Program-made: the position numbers and the translations under genes | The notes under the pieces: model-generated | The model's input: the letters and a program-made list of their open reading frames with translations, nothing else | The model's database searches: none | What the model was told of the DNA's origin: nothing | Shown: one piece after another, positions 1 through 8,518 of the stretch | How the letters are laid out: the number at the start of each line of letters is the position of its first letter | Position numbering within the stretch: the first letter of the stretch is position 1 | NCBI GenBank assembly: GCA_965365445.1 | Contig: CBDUBS010000025.1 | Span: forward strand, 1-28,899 | Length of the DNA: 28,899 nucleotides | Source of the DNA: CBDUBS01 sp965365445 | GTDB lineage: Bacteria > Bacteroidota > Rhodothermia > Rhodothermales > DASSAV01 | Direction: 5' to 3'

Positions 1-1
1 T

Positions 2-589
2 TACTCGGACCTTCGAGGTTGTTCGGTTGCGCCGGAAGATGTCGTAAAAGCCGTTCACTGCTTGAACGAAGCCTATGAACGGTCCGGTCGGGCTTTCCGG
101 ATCAATCAATGGGCGGAGGGTTTCAGAATGGCTACGGTGGCGGAGTACAGGCCGTTCATCACCCGTCTCTACACAAAGGAAACCACCCGAAGGCTATCCC
201 GTACGCTCAGCGAAACGTTGGCCGTAATAGCGTACAAGCAACCGGTTACCCGGGCTCAGGTGGATTTCGTTCGGGGCGTCGATTCGGATTATGCGATCAA
301 GAGACTACTGGAGCTCGGGCTGATCGACATCACGGGGCGAAGCGAAACGGTAGGCCGGCCGCTCCTTTACGGCACCACGGTCGCCTTCCTGGATCAGTTT
401 GGCCTTAATTCGCTGGATGACCTGCCGGGTATCAGGGAAGTGGAGGAGTTGCTCGACGACCCCGGCTTCAGCCGGGAGCGGGCGCGCTGGATGCTCCTGA
501 AGGGCGAAGCCGAGGAGCCCGGCCTCGCGGAGGATAAAGCGCTCGAAAATGACCGGACACTGGATAATGGAGAGCGGCCCGGAGTATAA
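2..589 (+). CDS. scpB: Segregation and condensation protein B, ScpB (5' truncated)
   Basis: ScpB is the winged-helix kleisin-associated subunit of the SMC-ScpA-ScpB condensin, which compacts and segregates the chromosome. The frame is open from base 2 with no start before it, so the N-terminus lies outside the window; a TTG at 62 is only an internal codon. Visible family signatures are TLAVIAYKQPVTRAQVD, followed by a RGVDSDYAIKRLLELGLI stretch and GRPLLYGTT, then FLDQFGLNSLDDLP, which together are the second winged helix of ScpB. After about residue 140 of the visible part there is an acidic, low-complexity tail (EEPGLAEDKALENDRTLDN) of the kind often found at ScpB C-termini. The next gene starts just after, or overlapping, the stop. 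scpA would be expected upstream, outside the window. Confidence 0.93.
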   Translation, partial: YSDLRGCSVAPEDVVKAVHCLNEAYERSGRAFRINQWAEGFRMATVAEYRPFITRLYTKETTRRLSRTLSETLAVIAYKQPVTRAQVDFVRGVDSDYAIKRLLELGLIDITGRSETVGRPLLYGTTVAFLDQFGLNSLDDLPGIREVEELLDDPGFSRERARWMLLKGEAEEPGLAEDKALENDRTLDNGERPGV

Positions 590-596
590 TCCCGAT

Positions 597-1409
597 ATGA
601 AAGACCAGAACCGAAAGCGAACCATAGGACAGCCCTACAGGGGCAAACCCAGGCGTACATCCGCCGAAGTCCCGCAGGAAGAAGGAGCCACGCGGATAAA
701 CCGGTATATAGCGCAGGCCGGTGTGGCTTCCCGCCGGAAGGCGGATGAACTCGTCCTGGAGGGCAGGGTGAAGGTGAACGGCGTCGTCGTGAAGGAGCCG
801 GGTACGAAAATCAGCGAAGAAGATGTGGTAGAAGTGAATGGCCGCGTGATCTCTCCGCAGGGACACCAGTACATTCTGCTCAATAAACCCAACGATACCA
901 TCACGACCCGAAGCGACGACCGGGGCCGCCGCACCGTCATGGACCTGATAACTTTGCCGGATGAGGAAAAAGCCGGCCTCTTTCCGGTAGGCCGGCTCGA
1001 CCGAAACACACTGGGCGTATTATTGCTCACCAACGACGGCGAGCTTGCCCACCGTTTGATGCATCCCCGTTTCGAAATCGAAAAGGTGTATCAGGTCCGC
1101 ACGGCAGAGCCTGTGAGAAATTCCGACGTTGATAAACTTCGGCGAGGCATCGAGTTGGATGAAGGTGTAGCCACCGCCGATCATGTCGAGTTCATCAATC
1201 CAAACGATGCCCGCGAGGTGGCTATCGTACTGCATGAGGGCAAAAACCGGCAGATCCGCCGGATGCTCGAAAGTATCGGCCACGAGGTGCTTTTCCTGGA
1301 GCGCGTGCGTTATGCCGGCCTTACTACGCAGGGATTGCGGCAGGGGAGATGGAGAAAACTGTTTCCCGCCGAAGTGCGCAAACTGCGGCGCCTCGTAAAA
1401 TTGCACTGA
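597..1409 (+). CDS. rluB: RsuA/RluB-family 23S rRNA pseudouridine synthase
   Basis: Converts a uridine of 23S rRNA (helix 89-90 region in E. coli RluB) to pseudouridine during ribosome assembly. An S4 RNA-binding domain lies near residues 22-75 (RINRYIAQAGVASRRKADEL, then VNGVVVKEPGTKI). The synthase domain carries the catalytic motif PVGRLDRNTLGVLLLTNDGE, where the first Asp is the nucleophile, and later EGKNRQIRRMLESIGHEV, both typical of RsuA/RluB/RluE/RluF. I chose ATG 597, 7 bp after the scpB stop; an in-frame ATG at 549 would overlap scpB by 41 bp and add 16 residues, and neither has a strong Shine-Dalgarno site. scpB-rluB adjacency is widespread in bacteria and supports the call. The RluB versus RluE/F target is not decidable from sequence alone; length (270 aa) and context favour RluB. 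Confidence 0.9.
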   Translation: MKDQNRKRTIGQPYRGKPRRTSAEVPQEEGATRINRYIAQAGVASRRKADELVLEGRVKVNGVVVKEPGTKISEEDVVEVNGRVISPQGHQYILLNKPNDTITTRSDDRGRRTVMDLITLPDEEKAGLFPVGRLDRNTLGVLLLTNDGELAHRLMHPRFEIEKVYQVRTAEPVRNSDVDKLRRGIELDEGVATADHVEFINPNDAREVAIVLHEGKNRQIRRMLESIGHEVLFLERVRYAGLTTQGLRQGRWRKLFPAEVRKLRRLVKLH

Positions 1410-1459
1410 TCCTTCATCCGGATCATCGTCCATCCCACCCTCCACACCCATTCCCCGTA

Positions 1460-2944
1460 ATGACCTCCCTAGATCCGCTGGAACATAAAATTCGGGGCGA
1501 AGGCTTGACCTACGACGATGTGCTGCTGGTTCCGGCGCATTCGGAAGTAATGCCTCGCGATGTCGAAACGTACACCCCGCTAACGCGCGACATCCAGTTA
1601 CGGATACCTCTGCTCTCCGCGGCAATGGATACCGTAACGGAATCCGACATGGCCATCGCTATGGCTCGGGAGGGGGGGGTAGGCGTTCTGCATAAAAACA
1701 TGACGGTGGAGCGGCAGGCTTCCGAGGTGCGACGCGTAAAGCGTTCCGAGAGCGGGATGATCCTCGACCCGATCACATTGCATGAAGATGATTCGGTGGC
1801 GGATGCGCGGGCGCTCATGGCTCGGTATTCGATCGGAGGCATCCCAATCGTCGATGCCGACACAAAACTCATCGGCATCGTCACGAACCGTGATCTTCGA
1901 TTTCAGCTGGACGGTCAGGCCAGGCTGTCGGGCTTCATGACCCGGGACCATCTCGTAACGGCTCCCATGGGCACCACGCTCGAGCAAGCCGAAGCGTTGT
2001 TGCAGGAGCGCAAGATCGAGAAACTTCCCGTGGTGGATGACCAGGGCCGCCTCAGGGGCTTGATTACGTTCAAAGACATCGAGAAAAAACTAAAATACCC
2101 GAACGCCTGCAAGGACGAACACGGCCGGCTCCGGGTAGGCGCCGCTGTGGGCGTCACGGCCGATACGTTCCAGAGAGTGACGGCCCTGGTAGAGGCGGGC
2201 GTCGATTTCGTGACCGTCGATACGGCTCACGGTCACTCGGAAGGGGTACTGCGGATCGTTAGAGCCATCAAAAGCGAGCACCCCGGTCTCAACGTAATCG
2301 TGGGTAACGTGGCGACCGGCGAGGGCACGCAGGCCCTCATCGACGCCGGCGCCGACGCGGTGAAAGTGGGTATAGGCCCGGGGTCTATCTGCACCACACG
2401 CATCGTAGCCGGTGTAGGCGTGCCGCAATTAACCGCCGTAATGGAGTGTGCGGCCGTAGCCCGCCCGCAGGGCATTCCCATCATTGCCGACGGGGGCATC
2501 AAACAGACGGGCGACATCGCCAAAGCCATCGCCGCCGGAGCCAGTTCCGTAATGATAGGCGGCTTGTTTGCCCGTGTGGAAGAGAGCCCCGGGGAAACCA
2601 TTCTGTACGAGGGCCGCAAATTCAAGTCATACCGGGGTATGGGGTCGGTGGGGGCCATGCAGTCGGGGTCGAAAGACCGCTATTTCCAGGACGTTGAGGA
2701 TGACATCAAAAAACTCGTGCCGGAAGGGATTGAAGGACGCGTGCCGTACGGAGGAACGTTAGGGGAGGTCGTTTACCAGATGATGGGCGGACTCCGGGCG
2801 GCTATGGGCTATTGCGGCTCCCGTAATCTCCAGGAACTGTACAGCAAGGCCCAGTTTATCAGAATTACGGATTCCGGTATACGGGAAAGCCATCCCCACG
2901 ATGTAGTAATTACCCGGGAGTCACCCAATTACAGTTCGGTTTGA
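1460..2944 (+). CDS. guaB: Inosine-5'-monophosphate dehydrogenase
   Basis: Oxidises IMP to XMP with NAD+, the committed step of GTP synthesis. The TIM-barrel fold is interrupted by a tandem CBS (Bateman) module at about residues 95-215 (PITLHEDDSVADAR, GGIPIVD, KLPVVDDQGRLRGL). The catalytic loop GIGPGSICTTRIVAG contains the Cys that forms the thio-imidate with IMP, and the IADGGIK, YRGMGSVGAM and flap region RVPYGGTLGE are all present. With ATG 1460 the protein has 494 aa, matching the family (E. coli 488). The frame stays open upstream to 1349 inside rluB, but the added 37 residues (RPSHPPHPFP and similar) are not family-like, so that start was rejected. It lies 50 bp after rluB on the same strand and may be co-transcribed. 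Confidence 0.97.
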   Translation: MTSLDPLEHKIRGEGLTYDDVLLVPAHSEVMPRDVETYTPLTRDIQLRIPLLSAAMDTVTESDMAIAMAREGGVGVLHKNMTVERQASEVRRVKRSESGMILDPITLHEDDSVADARALMARYSIGGIPIVDADTKLIGIVTNRDLRFQLDGQARLSGFMTRDHLVTAPMGTTLEQAEALLQERKIEKLPVVDDQGRLRGLITFKDIEKKLKYPNACKDEHGRLRVGAAVGVTADTFQRVTALVEAGVDFVTVDTAHGHSEGVLRIVRAIKSEHPGLNVIVGNVATGEGTQALIDAGADAVKVGIGPGSICTTRIVAGVGVPQLTAVMECAAVARPQGIPIIADGGIKQTGDIAKAIAAGASSVMIGGLFARVEESPGETILYEGRKFKSYRGMGSVGAMQSGSKDRYFQDVEDDIKKLVPEGIEGRVPYGGTLGEVVYQMMGGLRAAMGYCGSRNLQELYSKAQFIRITDSGIRESHPHDVVITRESPNYSSV

Positions 2945-3035
2945 GTAGCTGACTATTTTACGCGGCCCTCTCTACCTATGAAGTGAACGGGCAGGCGTCC
3001 CTTTCCGCTGCTACAGGAATCCAGAAAGTGCATCC

Positions 3036-4100
3036 ATGACGCCCTTTACCATTCTCCGGTCCATTCTTGCCGAAATGGGCGCGGATTCGGTGTTGCTTTC
3101 TTTCCTTCCGGACATCCGGTGGACGTGCGGGTTTACGGGGTCCAACGGGCTGCTCGTAGTGACCTCAAACAGAGCGCTTTTCCTGACGGATGGCCGGTAT
3201 GGAGAGCAGGCGCTCAGGGAAGTCCACGATGCGGAGGTCGAAGCGGGATCGTATGACCTGTATGGTGCGATAGCCGCGGCGCACATCTGGAACGAGGGCG
3301 GTACCGTACTGGTGCAGGCCGATCACCTAACCCTTGCCGAGCTGGATACGCTCTCGGATCGGTTTCCTGCCGTAAAGTGGGTATTCGTCAAGGATTTGCT
3401 CTCCCGCTTCGTTGCGCGGAAAGAGGCCTGGGAGGTCGATTGTATCCGGCGGGCCCTGGCCATTACAGAACGAGTGTTCGAGCGAGTGGTCGGTTTTATA
3501 AAGCCCGGTGTTACCGAAAAGGAGCTGGCGGCCGAGATAACATACGGTCACCTTTCGGAGGGGGCGGACGCCATGTCGTTCGAACCCATCGTGGCTTCCG
3601 GGCCGAACGGGGCATTACCTCACTGGCGGGCCGGCTCACGAAAGCTCCAACGCGGCGATATGATCGTTCTCGACTTCGGTTGTTTCCTGGAAGGCTACGC
3701 GTCCGACATGACGAGAACGGTAGCCCTGGGCGAACCCGGCGAGGAAGCTCGTGAAGTCTACCGGATCGTACTCGAAGCGCAGGGCAGAGCGTTGGAGACG
3801 GCGCGTAGCGGCATTACCGGGGTCGAATTGGACTCGGCGGCCCGGTCGGTCATCCAGCAGGCCGGTTACGGGTCCTGTTTTACGCATAGCCTCGGGCATG
3901 GTGTGGGTTTGCAGATTCACGAATGGCCTCGTATCGCCGCTGCATCGGATTTTCCCTTACCGGAAAATGCCGTCGTCACCATTGAACCGGGCGTCTATCT
4001 GCCTGGCCGGTTCGGCGTGCGCATCGAAAACATGATACGGCTACATCCTACGGGAAACGATGATCTTACCCGGACTCCCCGGAATCTGCTCATACTGTAG
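3036..4100 (+). CDS. Xaa-Pro aminopeptidase/dipeptidase, M24 family
   Basis: A metallopeptidase of the pita-bread fold that removes N-terminal residues preceding proline, or cleaves Xaa-Pro dipeptides, in the cytoplasm. The N-terminal creatinase-like domain (residues 1 to about 130) carries the typical DIRWTCGFTGSNG and ALFLTDGRYGEQA strings. The catalytic domain shows all five metal ligands: the Asp of VLDFGCFLEGYASDMTRT (two Asp), the His of SLGHGVGLQIHEWP, and the Glu residues in TIEPGVYLPG and GVRIENM. At 354 aa it matches bacterial PepQ/YpdF-like short forms. The start ATG lies 91 bp after guaB. The glycosyltransferase start follows 12 bp after the stop. I cannot separate aminopeptidase P from prolidase activity by sequence. 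Confidence 0.93.
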   Translation: MTPFTILRSILAEMGADSVLLSFLPDIRWTCGFTGSNGLLVVTSNRALFLTDGRYGEQALREVHDAEVEAGSYDLYGAIAAAHIWNEGGTVLVQADHLTLAELDTLSDRFPAVKWVFVKDLLSRFVARKEAWEVDCIRRALAITERVFERVVGFIKPGVTEKELAAEITYGHLSEGADAMSFEPIVASGPNGALPHWRAGSRKLQRGDMIVLDFGCFLEGYASDMTRTVALGEPGEEAREVYRIVLEAQGRALETARSGITGVELDSAARSVIQQAGYGSCFTHSLGHGVGLQIHEWPRIAAASDFPLPENAVVTIEPGVYLPGRFGVRIENMIRLHPTGNDDLTRTPRNLLIL

Positions 4101-4112
4101 GGCATCTACCCC

Positions 4113-5432
4113 TTGAACCCGCACGGACATCTCGCATCGCACCCCACAGTACGGCGCAACGTACTCGTCGTTGCCTACTACTTCCCCCCGATGGCTCTGA
4201 GCGGGGTACAACGCATCGCCAAGTTCGTCAAGTACCTGCCTGATTTCGGGTGGACCCCGACCGTTCTGACCGTAGAGCCGCGCGCTTATTTTGCCTACGA
4301 CACGACTATTCTTGAGGAGCTTGAAGAGGCGGGAATCGAGATCATCCGGACGTCTTCTCTGGATCCGACACGCATATTCAGCCGTCCGGGCCGTTTAGCC
4401 ATGCCGGGAGAAACGGCTCGAAAAGGATTCTCCTACCTAAGCCAGCTGGCATTCGTCCCGGATAATAAAATAGGATGGAAACGGCCTGCACTTCGCCGGG
4501 CGGTGGACCTCGTAGAGAGCCGGGCGTTTGACCTCGTTTTTTCCACCGCACCGCCCTACACCGCGCATCTCATCGGCGCCGCATTGAGCCGACGGACCGG
4601 CATACCCCTCGTGGCTGACTTTCGCGACGATTGGGTGGGGAATCCGCGCCACGTCTATCCTACCCGCGCGCACCGGTTGTTGAACCAGCGCCTCGAAAGC
4701 AGGGTGGTTCGGACCGCTGCACGCGTCGTGACGATCAACCGGTTCATAGGACAGGCGCTCACGGATCGAAATTCGCGGGACGGATGGCAACCTTCTGTCT
4801 CCATTATTCCGCAAGGGTACGACGCCGCCGATTTTCCGTCCACCACACCGCCCTCCGTCGGGAAACTCCGGTTGCTGTACAGCGGAGTGTTCTACGACGT
4901 ACAGACACCCGATTTCTTTCTCCGAGCCGTTCATACCCTTCTGCGCCGGCAACCCGACCTGTCGGATAAGCTGGAACTGGAGTTTGTTGGCGCCCTCCCG
5001 CGCACCTCGTTAGGAGTGATCAAAGAACTGGGCTTGTCCGATATTGTCCGGTACGAAGGATACCTCTCGCATCGGAAGACCGTGGAAAGGCTGACCGGCG
5101 CCGATGTATTATGGATGACGGTGGGGCGACGAAAGGGGGCCGAGGGCATATCGACAGGCAAGCTGTATGAATACTTCGGAGCGCGAAAGCCGATACTTGC
5201 GCTGGCTCCGGAAGGAGCGGTGCGGGAAGTCCTTTCGGAGCACGGGGCGGCCTTCATAGCCGAACCGGATGATACGGCAAGCATCCTCCAAGCGCTGAAT
5301 CGTATTGTGGATCTGTGGAAGGCTCGCGACCTTCCGATCCCTCGCGAGGATTTCGTTAATCAGTACGAAAGGCGGCATCTGACCGGGCTCCTGGCGCAAC
5401 TTTTCGATGATGTTGCGTCAACTAACCAGTAG
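4113..5432 (+). CDS. GT4-type (GT-B fold) glycosyltransferase
   Basis: A probable cytoplasmic or membrane-associated sugar transferase for surface polysaccharide or glycolipid; the donor and acceptor are unknown. The N-terminal Rossmann half begins with VLVVAYYFPPMALSGVQR and a glycine-containing acceptor loop, then VFSTAPPYTAHLIG and PLVADFRDDWVGN. The C-terminal half has LLYSGVF, then the nucleotide-sugar binding region GISTGKLYEYFGARKPILAL with a Glu motif (E in KLYEYFG) and the AFIAEPDD segment, typical of GT4 WcaI/ExoL-like enzymes. TTG 4113 is the only plausible start: the preceding gene stops in the same frame at 4100 and the next Met lies inside the first motif. There is no clear ribosome binding site, so translation is probably coupled to the upstream peptidase gene. 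Confidence 0.88.
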   Translation: MNPHGHLASHPTVRRNVLVVAYYFPPMALSGVQRIAKFVKYLPDFGWTPTVLTVEPRAYFAYDTTILEELEEAGIEIIRTSSLDPTRIFSRPGRLAMPGETARKGFSYLSQLAFVPDNKIGWKRPALRRAVDLVESRAFDLVFSTAPPYTAHLIGAALSRRTGIPLVADFRDDWVGNPRHVYPTRAHRLLNQRLESRVVRTAARVVTINRFIGQALTDRNSRDGWQPSVSIIPQGYDAADFPSTTPPSVGKLRLLYSGVFYDVQTPDFFLRAVHTLLRRQPDLSDKLELEFVGALPRTSLGVIKELGLSDIVRYEGYLSHRKTVERLTGADVLWMTVGRRKGAEGISTGKLYEYFGARKPILALAPEGAVREVLSEHGAAFIAEPDDTASILQALNRIVDLWKARDLPIPREDFVNQYERRHLTGLLAQLFDDVASTNQ

Positions 5433-5540
5433 CTGACTGTACTGAGGTATATCTGCCTGTTTATCAACTTGTAGTTGGGAGCATTTTCCGGGATTGCGCT
5501 CATCCCGGCGCCCTTTCGCCAAACGCCATTTCTGAATGTT

Positions 5541-5981
5541 ATGCAGCATATTAACATCACCCGTCCTGCACCCGACCGGCTGAATTTGGTGCTACCTAGC
5601 AGGGAAGAAGTTATGGAAGAAGTAGTCCGGCATCTGGACGCCTTTTTGTCGGAGCAGGAAATCAGTGACGACCTCGCATACAGGATAACGCTGGTTGCAA
5701 CCGAAGCCATAACGAATGCCATAAAACACGGCAATGCATACGATCCCGAAAAGAAGGTGACTTTTGATTTATATACGACGCCTTCCGGATTTCACGCCGT
5801 TGTTGAAGATGAAGGAAACGGGTTTTTGCCGGAAAACATGAGAGATCCCCTGATGGAATCGAATATATTGAAGCCCGGCGGCAGGGGTATATTTCTCATG
5901 AAGTCTCTTTCCGACCAGTGCCGATTCGAGAAGGGGGGGCGGTGTATTCACCTGATTATCAATAAGGATGACCCGGTTTAA
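5541..5981 (+). CDS. RsbW/SpoIIAB-like anti-sigma factor or HATPase_c protein
   Basis: A GHKL ATPase-fold protein of the serine-kinase anti-sigma class. Such proteins bind a sigma factor or phosphorylate an STAS anti-anti-sigma partner. The N-box is EAITNAIKHGN (catalytic Glu and Mg-binding Asn), the G1 box VVEDEGNGF, and the G2 box GGRGIFLM. At 146 aa it is the usual length for the domain standing alone. ATG 5541 was chosen; a TTG at 5475 would add 22 residues without family resemblance. No STAS protein, PP2C phosphatase or sigma factor lies next to it, so the target is unknown. The stop overlaps the miaA stop on the other strand in a shared TTAA. Confidence 0.85.
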   Translation: MQHINITRPAPDRLNLVLPSREEVMEEVVRHLDAFLSEQEISDDLAYRITLVATEAITNAIKHGNAYDPEKKVTFDLYTTPSGFHAVVEDEGNGFLPENMRDPLMESNILKPGGRGIFLMKSLSDQCRFEKGGRCIHLIINKDDPV

Positions 5982-6895
5982 ACCGTTTGTAATTTGATGA
6001 AATCGTCGATTCCTGTATTTACATCCAGCCACTTGTATTCAGGGAAGCGCCGAAACCATGTAAGTTGTCTTTTTGCATATCTACGGGTTGCCTGTTTGAT
6101 GGCCGATGTCGCCTCTTCTAGCGTAATCTCATCATTCAGGAATTGAATTCCCTCCCGGTACCCTATCGTTTGCAAAGCGTTTATTTCAGGGTCGTATCCC
6201 TGAGTCAGAATAGCTTCTATTTCCGCGATCAGACCTCTTTCTATCATTCGATCCGTCCGAAAATTTATCGATTCGTATAGTAATGCGCGTGGCAGATCCA
6301 GAACATATGTTTCATAACTACTATCATGTGTTTCCCCCTGCTTCCAGAAGGAAGAAAGCGACTTTCCGGTAGCCAGGTACACCTCCAGGGCGCGAACGAT
6401 GCGTTGCGTATGGGTGGGCGGAATAGTTGCCGCCAGTACGGGATCGACTTTAACCAGCTCCCGGTACAACGTCCGGACGCCGTGCTCTTTAATTTTTTCA
6501 TTAAGATCCCGCCTGATATCCTCTGGCACGGAGGGGATATCGGCAAGTCCGTGCAACAAAGCTTGCAGGTAAAGGGTCGAGCCGCCCACTATGATAGGCC
6601 GACGCCCTCTCTGCCGAATATCGCGTATGCGCTCTGTCGCCTGACGAGCAAAAGCGCCTGCAGAGAAGGGTTCTTCCAGGTTCAACTCGTCAATGAAGTG
6701 ATGCGGTACTCCGGCCGTCTCTTCAAGAGAAGGTTTCGCCGAACCGATGCTCAACTGGCGATATATCTGGCGGCTATCCGCCGATATGATTTCACCGTTC
6801 GAAGCCCGTGCGATCTGAATACCTATAGCCGTCTTGCCCACGGCAGTCGGGCCTGCCAGCACAAGGATGGGTTTATCTCTTCCCGGATCGTTCAT
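5978..6895 (-). CDS. miaA: tRNA dimethylallyltransferase
   Basis: Transfers dimethylallyl from DMAPP to N6 of A37 in tRNAs that read UNN codons. The Walker A loop is GPTAVGKT near residue 13, followed by the tRNA/DMAPP-binding SADSRQIYRQLSIGSAKP segment, FIDELNLEEPFSAGAFA, and VGGSTLYLQALLHGLAD. The zinc-free C-terminal part includes QTIGYREGIQFL and the basic TRRYAKRQLTWFRR segment. The ATG at 6895 gives 305 aa, typical for the family; an in-frame TTG at 6925 adds ten residues (TRRQSHVHT). It is the only minus-strand gene in the left third of the window and converges on the RsbW-like gene with overlapping stop codons, so the two probably have no intervening terminator. Confidence 0.96.
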   Translation of the reverse strand: MNDPGRDKPILVLAGPTAVGKTAIGIQIARASNGEIISADSRQIYRQLSIGSAKPSLEETAGVPHHFIDELNLEEPFSAGAFARQATERIRDIRQRGRRPIIVGGSTLYLQALLHGLADIPSVPEDIRRDLNEKIKEHGVRTLYRELVKVDPVLAATIPPTHTQRIVRALEVYLATGKSLSSFWKQGETHDSSYETYVLDLPRALLYESINFRTDRMIERGLIAEIEAILTQGYDPEINALQTIGYREGIQFLNDEITLEEATSAIKQATRRYAKRQLTWFRRFPEYKWLDVNTGIDDFIKLQTV

Positions 6896-7121
6896 GGTGT
6901 GTACATGAGATTGGCGCCGTGTCAAACCCGTCGGAATTCGATCGGTAAATGCGTGTAAGGATATGGAGTCATTTTCATTAAGAATGCCAAATGGGTAAAT
7001 TCGTGGACCATTCTGGATCGGTGGAGACCCTGTCGAGGCGCGGGCGGCTCATCTGTTACTGAATGCACCGTCTTGTTCAACCCGGTCGGTTGATTCTGAA
7101 CTTTTATTTTGAGGACCCCAC

Positions 7122-7607
7122 ATGGAGCGTATTGACGAAATCGACGTACAGATTCTATCCCTGCTTCAGGCCAACGGTCGTATGAAGCGAAACAAGATAG
7201 CCGAAGAAGTGGGTCTATCCTTGCCGTCGGTGAGCGACCGGATGCGCAAGCTGGAGGAGCGGGGCGTAATCACGGGTTACCATGCCGTCGTCAATCCGAA
7301 GCGTTTGCGCATCGATATTACCGCATTCATTCGTGTGACGGTTGACGGCGCCGATAATTACCCCGAGTTCATCCGCCGCGCGCTTGCACTGGATTCCATT
7401 CTGGAGGTACATCTGGTCACGGGAGAAGGTTCGCATATCCTGAAGATACGCACACGGGATACCACCTCCCTCGAACGGCTGCTGCTCAACATTCAGGCAT
7501 GGCCGGGCGTTCACGGCACGAGCACCAGTATCGTTCTGAGTTCGTACAAGGAATCTCTGGCCGTGGCCGTAGCGCCGACCGAGATCGTTCAGTTCGAGGA
7601 GGAATAG
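7122..7607 (+). CDS. Lrp/AsnC-family transcriptional regulator
   Basis: A leucine-responsive-type DNA-binding regulator. The N-terminal winged HTH (residues 1-60) opens with IDEIDVQILSLLQANGR and contains the recognition helix region GLSLPSVSDRMRKLEERGVI. The C-terminal RAM/effector domain runs from about residue 65 (IDITAFIRVTVDG) through ILEVHLVTGEGSHILKIRT to the SSYKESLAVAV tail, and normally binds an amino acid and mediates oligomerisation. The length is the family's usual 150-165 aa. A good Shine-Dalgarno site (GAGGA) lies about 8 nt before the ATG. The next gene downstream is a kynurenine-formamidase-type enzyme, so amino-acid (tryptophan) control is possible but only inferred from position. 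Confidence 0.93.
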   Translation: MERIDEIDVQILSLLQANGRMKRNKIAEEVGLSLPSVSDRMRKLEERGVITGYHAVVNPKRLRIDITAFIRVTVDGADNYPEFIRRALALDSILEVHLVTGEGSHILKIRTRDTTSLERLLLNIQAWPGVHGTSTSIVLSSYKESLAVAVAPTEIVQFEEE

Positions 7608-7622
7608 GCGCTACCGACTGAA

Positions 7623-7679
7623 GGAGGAAGCCTCGTTGGGTTAAGGTAATGGTTTAGCCGGATCGGGCCAACTTCCTCC
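7623..7679 (+). other. Imperfect long hairpin between the Lrp and cyclase genes
   Basis: GGAGGAAG (7623-7630) is exactly complementary to CTTCCTCC (7672-7679), and TTGG (7636-7639) can stack on CCAA (7668-7671), giving a bulged 12-bp stem closing a loop of about 28 nt. No T-run follows, so it is a poor intrinsic terminator. It may be the 3' end of the Lrp mRNA or a leader structure of the cyclase gene, whose GTG lies about 86 bp further on. No riboswitch class was recognised. Confidence 0.3.
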
Positions 7680-7765
7680 GGTTTAATACGATACCGTCTG
7701 GTTGTCGAACGCGGGAGTGATTACCGGTTATACCTTCTTTCCTGATTGCAAGCCTGATAAAGACC

Positions 7766-8389
7766 GTGCGCATCATCGATATCTCGGTTGCCCTGCAAGC
7801 CGGCGTGCCCGTATGGCCCGGCGATCAGCCGTTCGTAGAAGAATGGACGGCTCGAATACAGGAGGGGAGCGGCGTGAATGTTGGATCCATCCGGTTGAGC
7901 ACGCATACCGGCACGCATGTCGATGCGCCGCTTCACTGCGAGGAAGGCGGTGGTTCCGTTGGACGGTTGCCTCTGGAAGCGTTCGTTGGCAGGGCCGCCG
8001 TCTTCGATGCAACGGAATCCCTTCGTGTAGACCAGGCGTGTTTGAGCGGGCTGAACTACGAGCATACGACGCGCATTCTGTTCAAGACAGTCCGCCGGAC
8101 TCCTTCGAAAGGTGAACTTCCGAAAGACTATGCGGCATTCGATCCTGCGCTGATTGCTTTTCTTTCATCCCGGGGGGTCGTCCTCATAGGTACGGATGCT
8201 CCCTCCGTAGATCCGGTCGATAGCCCGACGCTTCCTGCGCATCATGCGCTGGTAGCCGCGAACATCGTCTCCCTGGAAAATCTGTCGCTTGGGCACGTCG
8301 AGCCGGGCGAGTACGAGCTAATTGCTCTGCCTCTCAAAATAATCGATATGGATGCGGCGCCCGTAAGAGCCGTTCTGATCCGTCGGTAG
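7766..8389 (+). CDS. kynB: Cyclase-family hydrolase, probable kynurenine formamidase
   Basis: A member of the metal-dependent cyclase family; the bacterial KynB branch hydrolyses N-formylkynurenine to kynurenine and formate in tryptophan breakdown. It begins IIDISVALQAGVPVWPGD, the standard opening of KynB. The metal site appears in STHTGTHVDAPLH, with the His and Asp ligands spaced as in the family. The later block LIGTDAPSVDP and TLPAHHALV is strongly KynB-like and contains the conserved active-site His. At 207 aa it has the expected length. GTG 7766 is the start, directly before the first conserved strand; there is no ATG nearby. I see no tryptophan dioxygenase or kynureninase gene in the window, so the pathway role is inferred from family resemblance only. 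Confidence 0.78.
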   Translation: MRIIDISVALQAGVPVWPGDQPFVEEWTARIQEGSGVNVGSIRLSTHTGTHVDAPLHCEEGGGSVGRLPLEAFVGRAAVFDATESLRVDQACLSGLNYEHTTRILFKTVRRTPSKGELPKDYAAFDPALIAFLSSRGVVLIGTDAPSVDPVDSPTLPAHHALVAANIVSLENLSLGHVEPGEYELIALPLKIIDMDAAPVRAVLIRR

Positions 8390-8440
8390 GGTGGGCGGAC
8401 GCCTGTTACAGTAACGTCACGGGGCGCGACAAACCGCCGT

Positions 8441-8448
8441 TACCTTTG
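8441..8448 (+). promoter_or_regulatory. Candidate Bacteroidota-type -7 box
   Basis: TACCTTTG matches the Bacteroidota primary-sigma -7 consensus TAnnTTTG exactly and lies 71 bp before the ATG of the baeRF gene, in the 129-bp gap after the cyclase gene. No clear -33 TTG element is found at the usual distance, so this is a candidate only. A small exact palindrome, GTTACAGTAAC, lies just upstream at 8405-8415, where an upstream operator could sit. Confidence 0.3.
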
Positions 8449-8518
8449 GGCATACTTACAGGTACGTCGGTGTGTTGCGCCGACAACCCATCCACTTCAG
8501 GAACAAAGCGAAGGTGCT

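Noticed and set aside
1349..1459. Extended N-terminus for guaB starting inside rluB
   Set aside because: The added 37 residues are Pro/His-rich and unlike IMP dehydrogenases, while ATG 1460 begins the conserved protein.
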